From NCBI RefSeq assembly GCF_004341945.1, contig NZ_SMBP01000005.1:82217-146216 (forward strand): a stretch of DNA of 64,000 nucleotides, written 5' to 3'. Position 1 is the first letter of the stretch; the number at the start of each line of letters is the position of its first letter. This DNA comes from Longicatena caecimuris (GTDB taxonomy: Bacteria; Bacillota_I; Bacilli_A; Erysipelotrichales; Erysipelotrichaceae). Both the position numbers and the translations under genes were made by a program. Under the pieces are notes generated by a model. That model saw nothing but the letters and a program-made list of their open reading frames with translations. It was not told the DNA's origin and made no database searches. This document shows positions 37,451 to 45,376 of this stretch, piece after piece.

Positions 37451-39025
37451 TTATGCCTGTTTCCTGCTCTTCTTCAGCATTACGATACTTATGCCTAAGA
37501 TTCCTATGCCACCGATTGCTAAGAATATCGTGATTCCCATTCCTCCTGTGGATGGCAACGTAAATCCTTTATGGTTCTCTACTGCTATATTGGCTGTTCC
37601 TGCTTCCTCATCGATATAGCTGCTATATTCTCCTGTTGTCGCATTTACTTCCTGATCGTTTACCTTCACTGTAAATCTTCCATTTGCTTTCTTCGTCGTT
37701 TCATCTTTTTCTGCTATGATCTCTACCTTGATTGCTTCTGCCAATAAGGTATATCCTGTAGGGGATGCCGTTTCCTTTAGATAATAGGTCCCTTCATCCA
37801 ATTTGCTGAAGGCTATCTCACCATCTGCATTTGTGCTCTTTTCTTCCCCGATCTGTGTTTTGCCATCTTTCTCTAATAAGACGAATTTAGCACCTTCCAA
37901 AACTTGTGGTGTTCCTTCTTTCGTAAATTTCTTTACATTGATTCCAAAGCTATATACATAAGCTGTTTCTTTTTCACTTGTTGTGGTGGCATTTGGCTTA
38001 TGATTATATACGATCACTGCCGCATTTTCATTTCCAGCATTTCCCTGTATGGCCTTCTCTGTTACTTTCGCATAATAGGTTACTGCTACCTTTTCTCCTT
38101 TATGCGCCTTTAGGAAGGCCTTTGTGAACACGATCTTAAGATCTGCTGTCTCTCCACTTACATTTGCTGCTGTTATGGCATAGGTCGTATCGGATGCTTC
38201 TATGACAGCATCATTCACCTTTACCGTAATTGCATGATCGCTATCATTTTGTATTGCTAAGCCATCATCCATCGTATCCTGAATTTCGAAAACGACTTTA
38301 TTCTCACCTTCAAAATAGTCATCGGTATAGCTTGGCATCAGCGTCGTTATCTGATATTGTACAAAATCTCCAATTGCTACTGAACCATCACTTTCTGCTG
38401 TGAGTTCCTTATGGATCGTCACTTTCTCATTTTTAGGTGTCGCAGTTACATCATAGACCCATTTTGTTCCTGCTGCATTCTCATCCGTATAGTTATCACT
38501 GGAAGGCACGGCAATCAAAAATGGCTTTCCTGCTACATATCCATCCGGTGCAGAAGTCTCTACTACCAAATAATATCCCAGGTCAAGATTTGCAAAGGTA
38601 ACCGTACCAGATGCAGGGGTTGTCATGCTTGCAGTAGCTTTTACATCTGCGGTATTGGCTGTTGCCGTCAAGGTCGTAATAAGTTTCTCCATTTCTGTAG
38701 CGGAATATGTCCCTAGTTCATCCGCCTTGATTCCTTGTAATGCTTGCGCAAAATCCGTGGTTGGTTCATATTTGGCAGAAGCATCTGCCGTTGAAGGAGT
38801 GAAGCTCATAACCTTATAGATGGCAAAGGTTGCCCCTGCTAGAGGCTGCTTATCCTTTGTCTGTTTGTTGACCGTGATACTTCCGGTTCTGTTTTCAATC
38901 ATATTCATATCGAAAACCGCTACATTTTCAAACGCTCTTAAAGAGATGCCGGATGCGATTTCTCCTCCCAGCATAGAAACAGTCGCAACTGTTGCGACCA
39001 ATACCTTCATACTTTTCCTTTTCAT
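37451..39025 (-). CDS. Major pilin, SpaA/SpaH type, LPSTG signal
   Basis: This 524-residue secreted protein is probably the pilus shaft subunit. It has a signal peptide (about 1-30), an N-terminal D1 domain (about 47-195), a middle domain D2 (about 200-360) and a C-terminal SpaA domain D3 (about 365-485). The polymerising lysine is likely K198 in VYDVTATPKN, a variant of the YPK pilin motif. Isopeptide E-box motifs occur twice (YYLVVETSAPDGY and YYLKETASPTGY). LPSTGG at 490, a membrane helix and KKSRKQA complete the sorting signal. AGGAGG precedes the ATG. It is the first gene of the pilus operon, with a 590-bp upstream region and a strong hairpin in the leader. Confidence 0.94.
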   Translation of the reverse strand: MKRKSMKVLVATVATVSMLGGEIASGISLRAFENVAVFDMNMIENRTGSITVNKQTKDKQPLAGATFAIYKVMSFTPSTADASAKYEPTTDFAQALQGIKADELGTYSATEMEKLITTLTATANTADVKATASMTTPASGTVTFANLDLGYYLVVETSAPDGYVAGKPFLIAVPSSDNYTDENAAGTKWVYDVTATPKNEKVTIHKELTAESDGSVAIGDFVQYQITTLMPSYTDDYFEGENKVVFEIQDTMDDGLAIQNDSDHAITVKVNDAVIEASDTTYAITAANVSGETADLKIVFTKAFLKAHKGEKVAVTYYAKVTEKAIQGNAGNENAAVIVYNHKPNATTTSEKETAYVYSFGINVKKFTKEGTPQVLEGAKFVLLEKDGKTQIGEEKSTNADGEIAFSKLDEGTYYLKETASPTGYTLLAEAIKVEIIAEKDETTKKANGRFTVKVNDQEVNATTGEYSSYIDEEAGTANIAVENHKGFTLPSTGGMGITIFLAIGGIGILGISIVMLKKSRKQA

Positions 39026-39099
39026 GTTTTCCTCCTGATCATTATTCTCTGTTATTAAAACTATTTGATGTGATATGCCCTTATGTCATAAACACCTAT

Positions 39100-39130
39100 A
39101 TGATAAAAGCCCATGTATGGGTTTTATCAT
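39100..39130 (-). promoter_or_regulatory. 31-bp inverted repeat in the pilus operon leader
   Basis: Arms from 39100 (ATGATAAAAGCCCA) and to 39130 pair over almost their whole length with a tiny loop. It lies 75-105 bp before the major pilin start and has no T-run on either side, so it is not a simple terminator. It may be an RNA stem or an operator. The rest of 39131-39470 is AT-rich and must contain the pilus promoter. A possible TTTACA with CATGAT at 17 bp (minus strand) overlaps this repeat, but that is weak. Confidence 0.5.
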
Positions 39131-39470
39131 GAAGTACAAATACAACCTTGTAAATATTGCTAATAAAACAGCGATAATCACATTTTATAACCTCGCATTT
39201 TATTCATAAATACCTTTCACTATCAGGATACAAATATTTATGTAGATATATAGGTTAGTTTTATTATGATTAAAATACATTATTTAATTCCTACTTACAG
39301 AATATAGAAAAAGATAACCAGTGTCAATAAATTGACAATATATTCTAAAAAATAGAGCAATATAAATAAAAAAGTACTTTTTCACTAACCATAAAAAAGA
39401 AAACGCGAATAAAATTCCGGTAAATCACCGATAAAATATAACAATTCTTTGGTTATCTTTTTTTCGCAAT

Positions 39471-39501
39471 TAAAAAAAGCCGACCCGTATACAGATGGCT
39501 T
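39471..39501 (-). terminator. Terminator after the response regulator
   Basis: AAGCC and GGCTT pair around a 15-base loop and are followed on the minus strand by seven T. It separates the regulator operon from the pilus operon, so the latter needs its own promoter. Confidence 0.75.
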
Positions 39502-39614
39502 CTTTCCTTGCTTCTAAACGCTTTTTAATTTTCTTATTTATCCATACAATCCTTCATGCATATGCTAACCCTCATACTTCTTACAACATAAACGGACAAA
39601 ATGAAAACAGTCAT

Positions 39615-41126
39615 TTATATATCATTCATCACATGCATCTGTTTGTATTCTTTAGGTGTATAGCCTGTTACTTTTTTAAAGGTTTTCGCAAAATAATTTT
39701 GATTCTGAAAACCCACCAAACTGGAAACCTCTTTAATCTTGCGATTGTTTAATAATAATTGCTTAGCCTTTTCAACACGATACTCTGCTAAGATATTGGT
39801 AAAACTATTTTTTGTATGTTGTGATAAAAGAGAGCTGATATATTGAGGAGTTAAATCTAAATAGTTCGCTAAATCATTTAACCCGATAGAACGGTGGTAA
39901 TTCTTACCGATATAAGTATACGCATCCAAAACAATCTTGTTCATTGATTTACTGCGAGATTTGATAATGGCATGGATTACATGCTTAACTTCATAACGAA
40001 TGTAGGTTGCCTCATCCTGAGTGGGATTATCATAAGAGATACCATCGATTTTCTCACTTAGCAATGCCACATAATCCTTCATATCCTCACACTGGTTCAT
40101 TTTATTCTGCAGAATATGAAAAAGCTTCACCAATATTTTACGTATCGCTAGAATTTCATTTGTTTCCGCCTCTTTTTGAATACGAAGCACAACATCCGGA
40201 AACACTTTTGCCTGATTATAACGTATTGCGTGCAAAAGAGCATCTGCCATATCATTTAAGGTGGTATCTTCTTGCTTATCTGTCAAGGCATGCTGGAAAG
40301 CATCCTGTGATGTTTGTCGCAATTCTTCTTTTGCCTCCACATAAGAATTGTAAAAATCATGCACCTCTTCCTTTATGCCTCCCACACCATAATGCACAAT
40401 GGTATGCTTTATCATGATTGCTTTTATACGTTTCAGTAATTGTTTTTGTTCCATGACATCCTTATGGAAAATAAAAATAACGACATTTTCAAAATATGTT
40501 TCAAAGAAACACTCGTCATACCATGTATGGAGTTCTTCTACGATCGGAAGCAATGCTTGATTTGTAATATCTTCTTGATACAAACAAATACATGCTGCAC
40601 TTGCCACCTGCATATGAAAAATGGAAAAATACCCTTGGATATTCTGATGTGGATTATGATACAAAATCGCATAGATCAAATCGCTTTGTAAAATAGATTG
40701 CATCTTACGATAACGTATGACATCTTCAAAATGACTTCCTCTTTGCTCACGCTCAATCAACTCCATCACCCGACGTATACGTTCGCATAAATCTTTTTGC
40801 GTGGCTGGCTTTAAGATAAAATCATCAACACCAATACATATGGATTCTTGCGCATATTTAAAATAATCATAGCCGGTAAGAATGATCGTTCTTGTATCAG
40901 GATCACTTTTTTTAATTTCTCTTAATAAAGATAGTCCATTCATGCGTGGAATATTGATATCTGTGATGACCAATTGATACTTTTGTTGATGAAATGCCAG
41001 CAGTGCCTGTTCTCCATGATAAGCAGCTGTTAACACATGAATCTGTTTAGAAAAGTTTTCTTGCAGCAGCAGTATGAGTGCCTCTCGTTCTAATTTTTCA
41101 TCCTCTACAACCAACACATTCAACAT
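39615..41126 (-). CDS. YesN/AraC-type response regulator
   Basis: This DNA-binding response regulator has 503 residues. The receiver domain (about 1-120) has the acidic pair E8/D9, the phosphorylated aspartate D56 in LVITDIN and a lysine in LKPATQ. A long middle region (about 130-390) of the YesN type follows, and an AraC-type double helix-turn-helix (about 400-500) ends in the motif VSSLVGFQNQNYFAKTFKKVTGYTP. ATG 41126 is preferred, with AAAGGA 11 bases before it; an ATG at 41138 has the site directly attached. It lies five bases after the kinase stop. Its nearest downstream target is the pilus operon. Confidence 0.92.
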   Translation of the reverse strand: MLNVLVVEDEKLEREALILLLQENFSKQIHVLTAAYHGEQALLAFHQQKYQLVITDINIPRMNGLSLLREIKKSDPDTRTIILTGYDYFKYAQESICIGVDDFILKPATQKDLCERIRRVMELIEREQRGSHFEDVIRYRKMQSILQSDLIYAILYHNPHQNIQGYFSIFHMQVASAACICLYQEDITNQALLPIVEELHTWYDECFFETYFENVVIFIFHKDVMEQKQLLKRIKAIMIKHTIVHYGVGGIKEEVHDFYNSYVEAKEELRQTSQDAFQHALTDKQEDTTLNDMADALLHAIRYNQAKVFPDVVLRIQKEAETNEILAIRKILVKLFHILQNKMNQCEDMKDYVALLSEKIDGISYDNPTQDEATYIRYEVKHVIHAIIKSRSKSMNKIVLDAYTYIGKNYHRSIGLNDLANYLDLTPQYISSLLSQHTKNSFTNILAEYRVEKAKQLLLNNRKIKEVSSLVGFQNQNYFAKTFKKVTGYTPKEYKQMHVMNDI

Positions 41127-41131
41127 ACTAG

Positions 41132-42604
41132 TTACCATCCTTTCATGACCGGTATCGTTATCACGGCGTCAAATCCACAATCTTCATAACTATTTACAGT
41201 AATCTTTGCAGCTTTTGAATAATACATATCCAAGCGACGCATAAGATTATATAAGCCTAGATTTTCCCCCTGTGAAGCACATTTATACTGGTTCATGATC
41301 AACTGTTCCAAAGCAACAGCACTCATTCCTTTTCCATTATCGCTGACATGAATGATGACTTGATCATCTTTACATTCCACATGAATAACGACCAATCCGC
41401 CACTTTCTGTGTTTGATAAGCCATGCTTAATGGCATTATCTACTAATGGCTCTATGATCATAGCAGGTATTTTAATATTCGGCAGTTCTCGTTCTTCTTC
41501 TAAGATAAATTCAATTCTACCTTCAAAACGCCGGTTTTGGATATACAAATAGTTGCGCATGAAGTTTAATTCCATCGCCAGATTGCTGATTCTGGTGTTT
41601 TGAGACAAGGTATAACGCATGCATTCTGTCATTTTTTCAATCATTTCTACCGTGATATCCGCTTTTTCCAAAATTGCCTGCTGATAGATCATATTAACCG
41701 TATTAAAGAAAAAGTGGGGATTGATTTGATTTTGTAAGATTTTCAGTTCACTGCTTACTAACAATTCATCTTTTCGCAGATTTTCATTCTCTTTAATAAG
41801 CAATTGGTTTTTCAGCTCTGCCTTTTCTTTTTCATATTCAATGTTTCTGCTAATCGTATCTGAAAGATCCTGTAAGGCGAAACATAGAACTTGAATTTCT
41901 TCACTGCTGGCAGGTATCTTATGAAAATCAAAAGTTCCTGCACGAATCTCATGCAAATTATCAACGAGTTTGTCAATCGGATTCGTTATACTTCTTAATA
42001 CGATGATCGTATATATTGATAACCCTATGACACTGAAGGCCACGATACACCAGGAGAATACGTCGGTTTCCTGTTTGGTCACCTCAATTTTTTCTAGGAT
42101 CTTATCAACAACATTCGTAACCAATTGATAATAATCATCCGAACTTTGGATGATCGTCTCATTGATCTTTAATAGTTTTTCATATCCTTCGTTATATTTA
42201 TGATCTTGTATCTTCATCAATAAGATTACTTGATTAGCTTGTTCCAAATAGCTATCCATCATATTATCCAGTAGGGTAAAACGCCATATGCCAGCATTTT
42301 TTTGCGCACTGTCATTTAATATTTGAATATCTTCTTTTGCCTGATGAAAAGCTCGTTTGAAGTTATCGTATTCCTTTTCCGATTTGGTATATAAATAGTT
42401 TTTTAAACTATCATGAGCAAACGATTGGGTATCAAAGAAATCATTTAAATATTGATAGAGAGCATAGGATTCATTATATTGTCTGATCAAACTGCGATTC
42501 ACACCGGTATAAACGCCCAGAATTAAAATAATGATCGAGATTGTGACCAGACTGAACAAAAACATCTGGCGTTTATATGTTTTTTTCTTTAAAAACGTTT
42601 TCAT
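41132..42604 (-). CDS. YesM-type sensor histidine kinase
   Basis: This membrane sensor kinase has 490 residues. An N-terminal membrane helix (about 15-33) is followed by an extracytoplasmic sensor region (about 34-185), a second helix (about 186-204) and a HAMP-like linker with RSITNPIDKLVDNL. The His_kinase domain has the phosphorylated histidine in LQNQINPHFFFNTVN (near 296). An ATPase domain with N-box LVDNAIKHGL and G-box DNGKGM completes it. Its start overlaps the stop of the lipoprotein gene by four bases, so the two are coupled. The extracellular loop probably contacts the binding lipoprotein. Confidence 0.93.
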   Translation of the reverse strand: MKTFLKKKTYKRQMFLFSLVTISIIILILGVYTGVNRSLIRQYNESYALYQYLNDFFDTQSFAHDSLKNYLYTKSEKEYDNFKRAFHQAKEDIQILNDSAQKNAGIWRFTLLDNMMDSYLEQANQVILLMKIQDHKYNEGYEKLLKINETIIQSSDDYYQLVTNVVDKILEKIEVTKQETDVFSWCIVAFSVIGLSIYTIIVLRSITNPIDKLVDNLHEIRAGTFDFHKIPASSEEIQVLCFALQDLSDTISRNIEYEKEKAELKNQLLIKENENLRKDELLVSSELKILQNQINPHFFFNTVNMIYQQAILEKADITVEMIEKMTECMRYTLSQNTRISNLAMELNFMRNYLYIQNRRFEGRIEFILEEERELPNIKIPAMIIEPLVDNAIKHGLSNTESGGLVVIHVECKDDQVIIHVSDNGKGMSAVALEQLIMNQYKCASQGENLGLYNLMRRLDMYYSKAAKITVNSYEDCGFDAVITIPVMKGW

Positions 42605-43563
42605 TCTTTTAACTCACTTTGATATGTATCCACATTATCCTGATTCACAATCAAAAGTTTGACCTCATTGTTTAAGGAAGTCGGTTTCTTACCGGTTTTC
42701 TTATATGCATACATCTGATAAACTGTTTTATAGCCATATTCATAAAATGACGTAACAACACTGGCGTCGATATAGCCCTTCTTAATATAGTCAATCGTAG
42801 AGTCCATATCATCTACACCATAAATATGCAGTCGTTTCTTAATATTGAGCGTTTGCGCTATTTCCGCACAGGCATCGGCAGACTCTGCCGCAAAATTAAT
42901 GGTGACATTGATATCAGGATGATTTCGTAAAGTATTCATCCATTGTGCTTGCGCGCGTATCTTATCCGACTTTGATTCCGTTATGGCAACAATTTCGTAT
43001 CCGCCCGGATGGTTTTTAAATACCTCACGGATTTCTTGTATTTGATCCTGGGCAATTTTAAAGTTTAATTCTGCTACTTGAATAGCAATTACCAACGGTT
43101 TATGTTTAGGAATCTTTTTTTCTATTTCATTTAAGAGCAATTGTGCCTGACGTTGAAAGTTTTTCCCATAAAACGTAAACTTTTTTCCATCCTCGATATT
43201 AGAATCGACTAAGACAATGGGAATATCCAATGCCGCGGCCTCCTCCAATAAGGCTTTTTTTATGACCCCCTGTGTGATAATACCATCAACTTTTTCAATG
43301 AGCCCCTGAGAAATCACTTCTTCCATTTTTTCCGTATCAATAACTTTTGGACCTATCCAATCACATTTCACTTTTAATTCATTACATGCCTGTACAAATC
43401 CTTCTTTGCTTTGCAGCCAAATCGGGTGGTCAGCTAAGGGGGTAGCATATAAAAAGTAAAGAAATTCCTCATTCTTTTCTTTTTTTATATTCTTATCAGT
43501 TCCATTGGTACAGCCGAATAGTAAAAGTAATACTACAACGATCAATGCTTTCCTCTTCATCAT
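42601..43563 (-). CDS. Substrate-binding lipoprotein of a sensory system
   Basis: This 320-residue protein of the periplasmic-binding Peripla_BP_4 (sugar-binding) type is anchored by lipid at C18 in the lipobox LLFGC. The opening FLYFLYATPLADHPIWLQSKEGF and the repeated VDGIITQGV, IPIVLVDSN and LHIYGVDDMD strands are typical of ribose/xylose-binding proteins; these motifs are quoted in parts. No ABC transporter genes lie near. It is cotranscribed with the YesM-type kinase and YesN-type regulator, an arrangement known for sugar-sensing three-component systems. Start: ATG 43563 or 43560, both behind GGGAG. The ligand is unknown, and a host-glycan sugar is an inference from the downstream genes. 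Confidence 0.88.
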   Translation of the reverse strand: MMKRKALIVVVLLLLFGCTNGTDKNIKKEKNEEFLYFLYATPLADHPIWLQSKEGFVQACNELKVKCDWIGPKVIDTEKMEEVISQGLIEKVDGIITQGVIKKALLEEAAALDIPIVLVDSNIEDGKKFTFYGKNFQRQAQLLLNEIEKKIPKHKPLVIAIQVAELNFKIAQDQIQEIREVFKNHPGGYEIVAITESKSDKIRAQAQWMNTLRNHPDINVTINFAAESADACAEIAQTLNIKKRLHIYGVDDMDSTIDYIKKGYIDASVVTSFYEYGYKTVYQMYAYKKTGKKPTSLNNEVKLLIVNQDNVDTYQSELKE

Positions 43564-43761
43564 CTTACTCCCATCTCATATCTATAGTATGCAATAAAAA
43601 ATATATAAAATATTAAGATAACAGGTAAATATTTCATATGAAAAGAATCATATGGAGTTTTTTTGTTTATCGTACTGTATTTTGTTATATCATTATACAT
43701 ATTAAGTATACCATGAGATTTCTCATAAAAAAGGACTTATATATTCTAACAGCCATAAGAA

Positions 43762-43783
43762 AAGCCTTGAATCATCAAGGCTT
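43762..43783 (-). terminator. Terminator after the cyclophilin operon
   Basis: AAGCCTTGA and TCAAGGCTT form a perfect 9-bp stem with a 4-base loop, 15 bp after the zinc-ribbon gene stop. The minus-strand T-run is short (TTTTC). The gap 43564-43797 otherwise holds the undefined promoter of the lipoprotein operon. Confidence 0.7.
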
Positions 43784-43797
43784 AACACTTTTTTTGT

Positions 43798-44181
43798 TTA
43801 TTTCTTTTTCCCTTTTTTTCGATCATTTGCACGCTGAACAGCCTCACGATAGTACACATCATCACGGATGCGATAAACGCTTGTAAAGCCGAATAGTTTA
43901 ATCAGTACAAACATAACCAACAACAAGCTGATCAGTATGATGAAAAACATCAGACCAAAATAGATAAATTCTGCCTGATTTGGTAATATCGTATGTAAAA
44001 AAGCTTTTATATAATCACTTGCTAAAAGAAACACGACAAACAAAATCATGTACATGCTTGTTTTGGTTTCAATATAAATTTTCTTCTGACACTTTTCACA
44101 ACATACGGTGGAATTAAAGCGAAAGATAGAATAGGTGAATTCATGACCGCAATGCGGACATCTTACGTTTGTATGAAACAT
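43798..44181 (-). CDS. Zinc-ribbon membrane protein
   Basis: This small protein of unknown function has 127 residues from ATG 44181 (AGGT six bases before, four bases after the rhodanese stop). The N-terminus holds a zinc ribbon with CPHC (near 8-11) and CCEKC (near 28-32). Two membrane segments follow (about 43-62 and 72-98), then a basic C-terminus NDRKKGKKK. It is the last gene of a four-gene operon, cyclophilin, membrane protein, rhodanese and this one. Nothing more specific can be read. Confidence 0.8.
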   Translation of the reverse strand: MFHTNVRCPHCGHEFTYSIFRFNSTVCCEKCQKKIYIETKTSMYMILFVVFLLASDYIKAFLHTILPNQAEFIYFGLMFFIILISLLLVMFVLIKLFGFTSVYRIRDDVYYREAVQRANDRKKGKKK

Positions 44182-44185
44182 ATCA

Positions 44186-44500
44186 TTACCTGCTTTCTGT
44201 ATCATAAGGCCAGTGGATGATCCCGCCGATATTATAAGCATTGGCATAGCCTGCATCCTTTAGCCTTTTCACTGCCGTACGTGAGCGCTGTCCACTGCGG
44301 CAATATACATACAATGGCTTCTCTTTAGGCAGTTTTGTATAGCTTTCATGAAATCGGCTCAATGGCAGATTGATTGCCTGAGGAAGATGACCCAATGCAT
44401 ATTCATCCTCTTCTCTGACATCGATTAAGACCATATCCTGATGCTCATCCAATGCCTGTTTAACCTCTTCCATCGTTTTATCGAATTTTAAGAAAAACAT
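44186..44500 (-). CDS. Single-domain rhodanese
   Basis: This cytosolic protein of 104 residues probably carries sulfane sulfur on a cysteine persulfide. The rhodanese fold is clear: LIDVREEDEYALGHLPQAINLPL, then the active loop YVYCRSGQRS with C67, then the end GGIIHWPY; the longer motif is quoted from residues 25-47. The loop CRSGxRS is typical of sulfurtransferases. AGGAGG lies before the ATG. It sits between a small membrane protein (13 bp upstream) and the zinc-ribbon gene (four bases downstream), so it is in the middle of an operon. Confidence 0.93.
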   Translation of the reverse strand: MFFLKFDKTMEEVKQALDEHQDMVLIDVREEDEYALGHLPQAINLPLSRFHESYTKLPKEKPLYVYCRSGQRSRTAVKRLKDAGYANAYNIGGIIHWPYDTESR

Positions 44501-44512
44501 CTTGCTCCTCCT

Positions 44513-44863
44513 TTAATCCACGAATAGATAACCGCAGAAAATATACAGCATGTTCATATAAAAGGCATCAATTCCAATCAAAGTGAACACATTTTGCATA
44601 ATTGGCAAAGTAAAATACCCCAATTGCATAAAAAGCATCAAAATCACCACAAGGATTGCCACAACTTTTTTAAACACGGCATTGCTGCGTTTCTTACGGC
44701 TCTTATTTAAGGAAACACCAAAGAGGAATAAGGCACTGACAATGAGAATAACCATTAAGGTATGCACAAAGCTTCCATGCAGATAGGTTTCCAACAAGCG
44801 GGAAAGAAATGCGGATAAAACGATGATTAACAGTGGAAACCCAAGACGTTTCACATCTTCCAT
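44513..44863 (-). CDS. Small membrane protein of unknown function
   Basis: This 116-residue protein has four likely membrane segments (about 8-26, 33-50, 65-85 and 92-113). A basic loop NKSRKKRSN after the second segment suggests that this side is cytosolic. It starts three bases after the cyclophilin stop and ends 13 bp before the rhodanese gene, so it is part of the same operon. I recognise no family. Confidence 0.75.
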   Translation of the reverse strand: MEDVKRLGFPLLIIVLSAFLSRLLETYLHGSFVHTLMVILIVSALFLFGVSLNKSRKKRSNAVFKKVVAILVVILMLFMQLGYFTLPIMQNVFTLIGIDAFYMNMLYIFCGYLFVD

Positions 44864-44866
44864 CGT

Positions 44867-45307
44867 TTAGTTTTCCTCCAATAAAACAACCTGCTTCATG
44901 ACATCGCCATTGCGCATTTGACGTACTGCACCCATATTATCTGTCACTTTACCAAATACGGTATGCACACCATCTAAATGTGGCTGTGGGCAATGACAGA
45001 TGAAGAACTGACAACAACCGGTATCTTTACCACGATGTGCCATGGACAAGCTTCCTTCTTCATGACGGTGAGGATTATTCGCTGTTTCACAAGGAATCGT
45101 ATATCCTAAATCCCCTGTACCATTTCCATAAGGGCAGCCTCCTTGTGATACGAAGTTTTTAATGACACGATGGAATGTCTTTCCATCATAATAACCTTCT
45201 TTTATCAATTTCACAAAGTTTTCGACAGTGACAGGTGCATCATCCGGATATAATTCAAAAGGAATCTCAGCACCATTTTCCATCACAATTTTACCATGTA
45301 ATAACAT
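44867..45307 (-). CDS. Cyclophilin-type peptidyl-prolyl isomerase
   Basis: This cytosolic protein-folding enzyme isomerises proline peptide bonds. It has 146 residues from ATG 45307, with AAAGGA ten bases before it; a TTG six bases further upstream is less likely. Conserved residues are FHRVIKNFVSQGG (catalytic arginine and glutamine), SLSMAHRG, QFFI and LDGVHTVFGKV. The usual NSAGSQFFI is replaced by DTGCCQFFICHC, giving four cysteines within ten residues. It is the first gene of the operon with the membrane protein, rhodanese and zinc-ribbon protein. Confidence 0.92.
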   Translation of the reverse strand: MLLHGKIVMENGAEIPFELYPDDAPVTVENFVKLIKEGYYDGKTFHRVIKNFVSQGGCPYGNGTGDLGYTIPCETANNPHRHEEGSLSMAHRGKDTGCCQFFICHCPQPHLDGVHTVFGKVTDNMGAVRQMRNGDVMKQVVLLEEN

Positions 45308-45376
45308 AATCAATTCGTCCTTTCTTACTCATTTTTCTTACCTACTATACAATAAATAATGACAAATTACAACTGC

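Noticed and set aside
42590..42603. A sequence with 13 of 14 matches to the catabolite-control cre site (TAAAAACGTTTTCA)
   Set aside because: It lies over the start codon region of the kinase gene and is fully explained by the codons; there is no other sign of control there.
43638..43886. 82-residue plus-strand frame between the lipoprotein and zinc-ribbon genes
   Set aside because: Its second half is antisense to the zinc-ribbon gene, the first half crosses a terminator, and there is no ribosome site.
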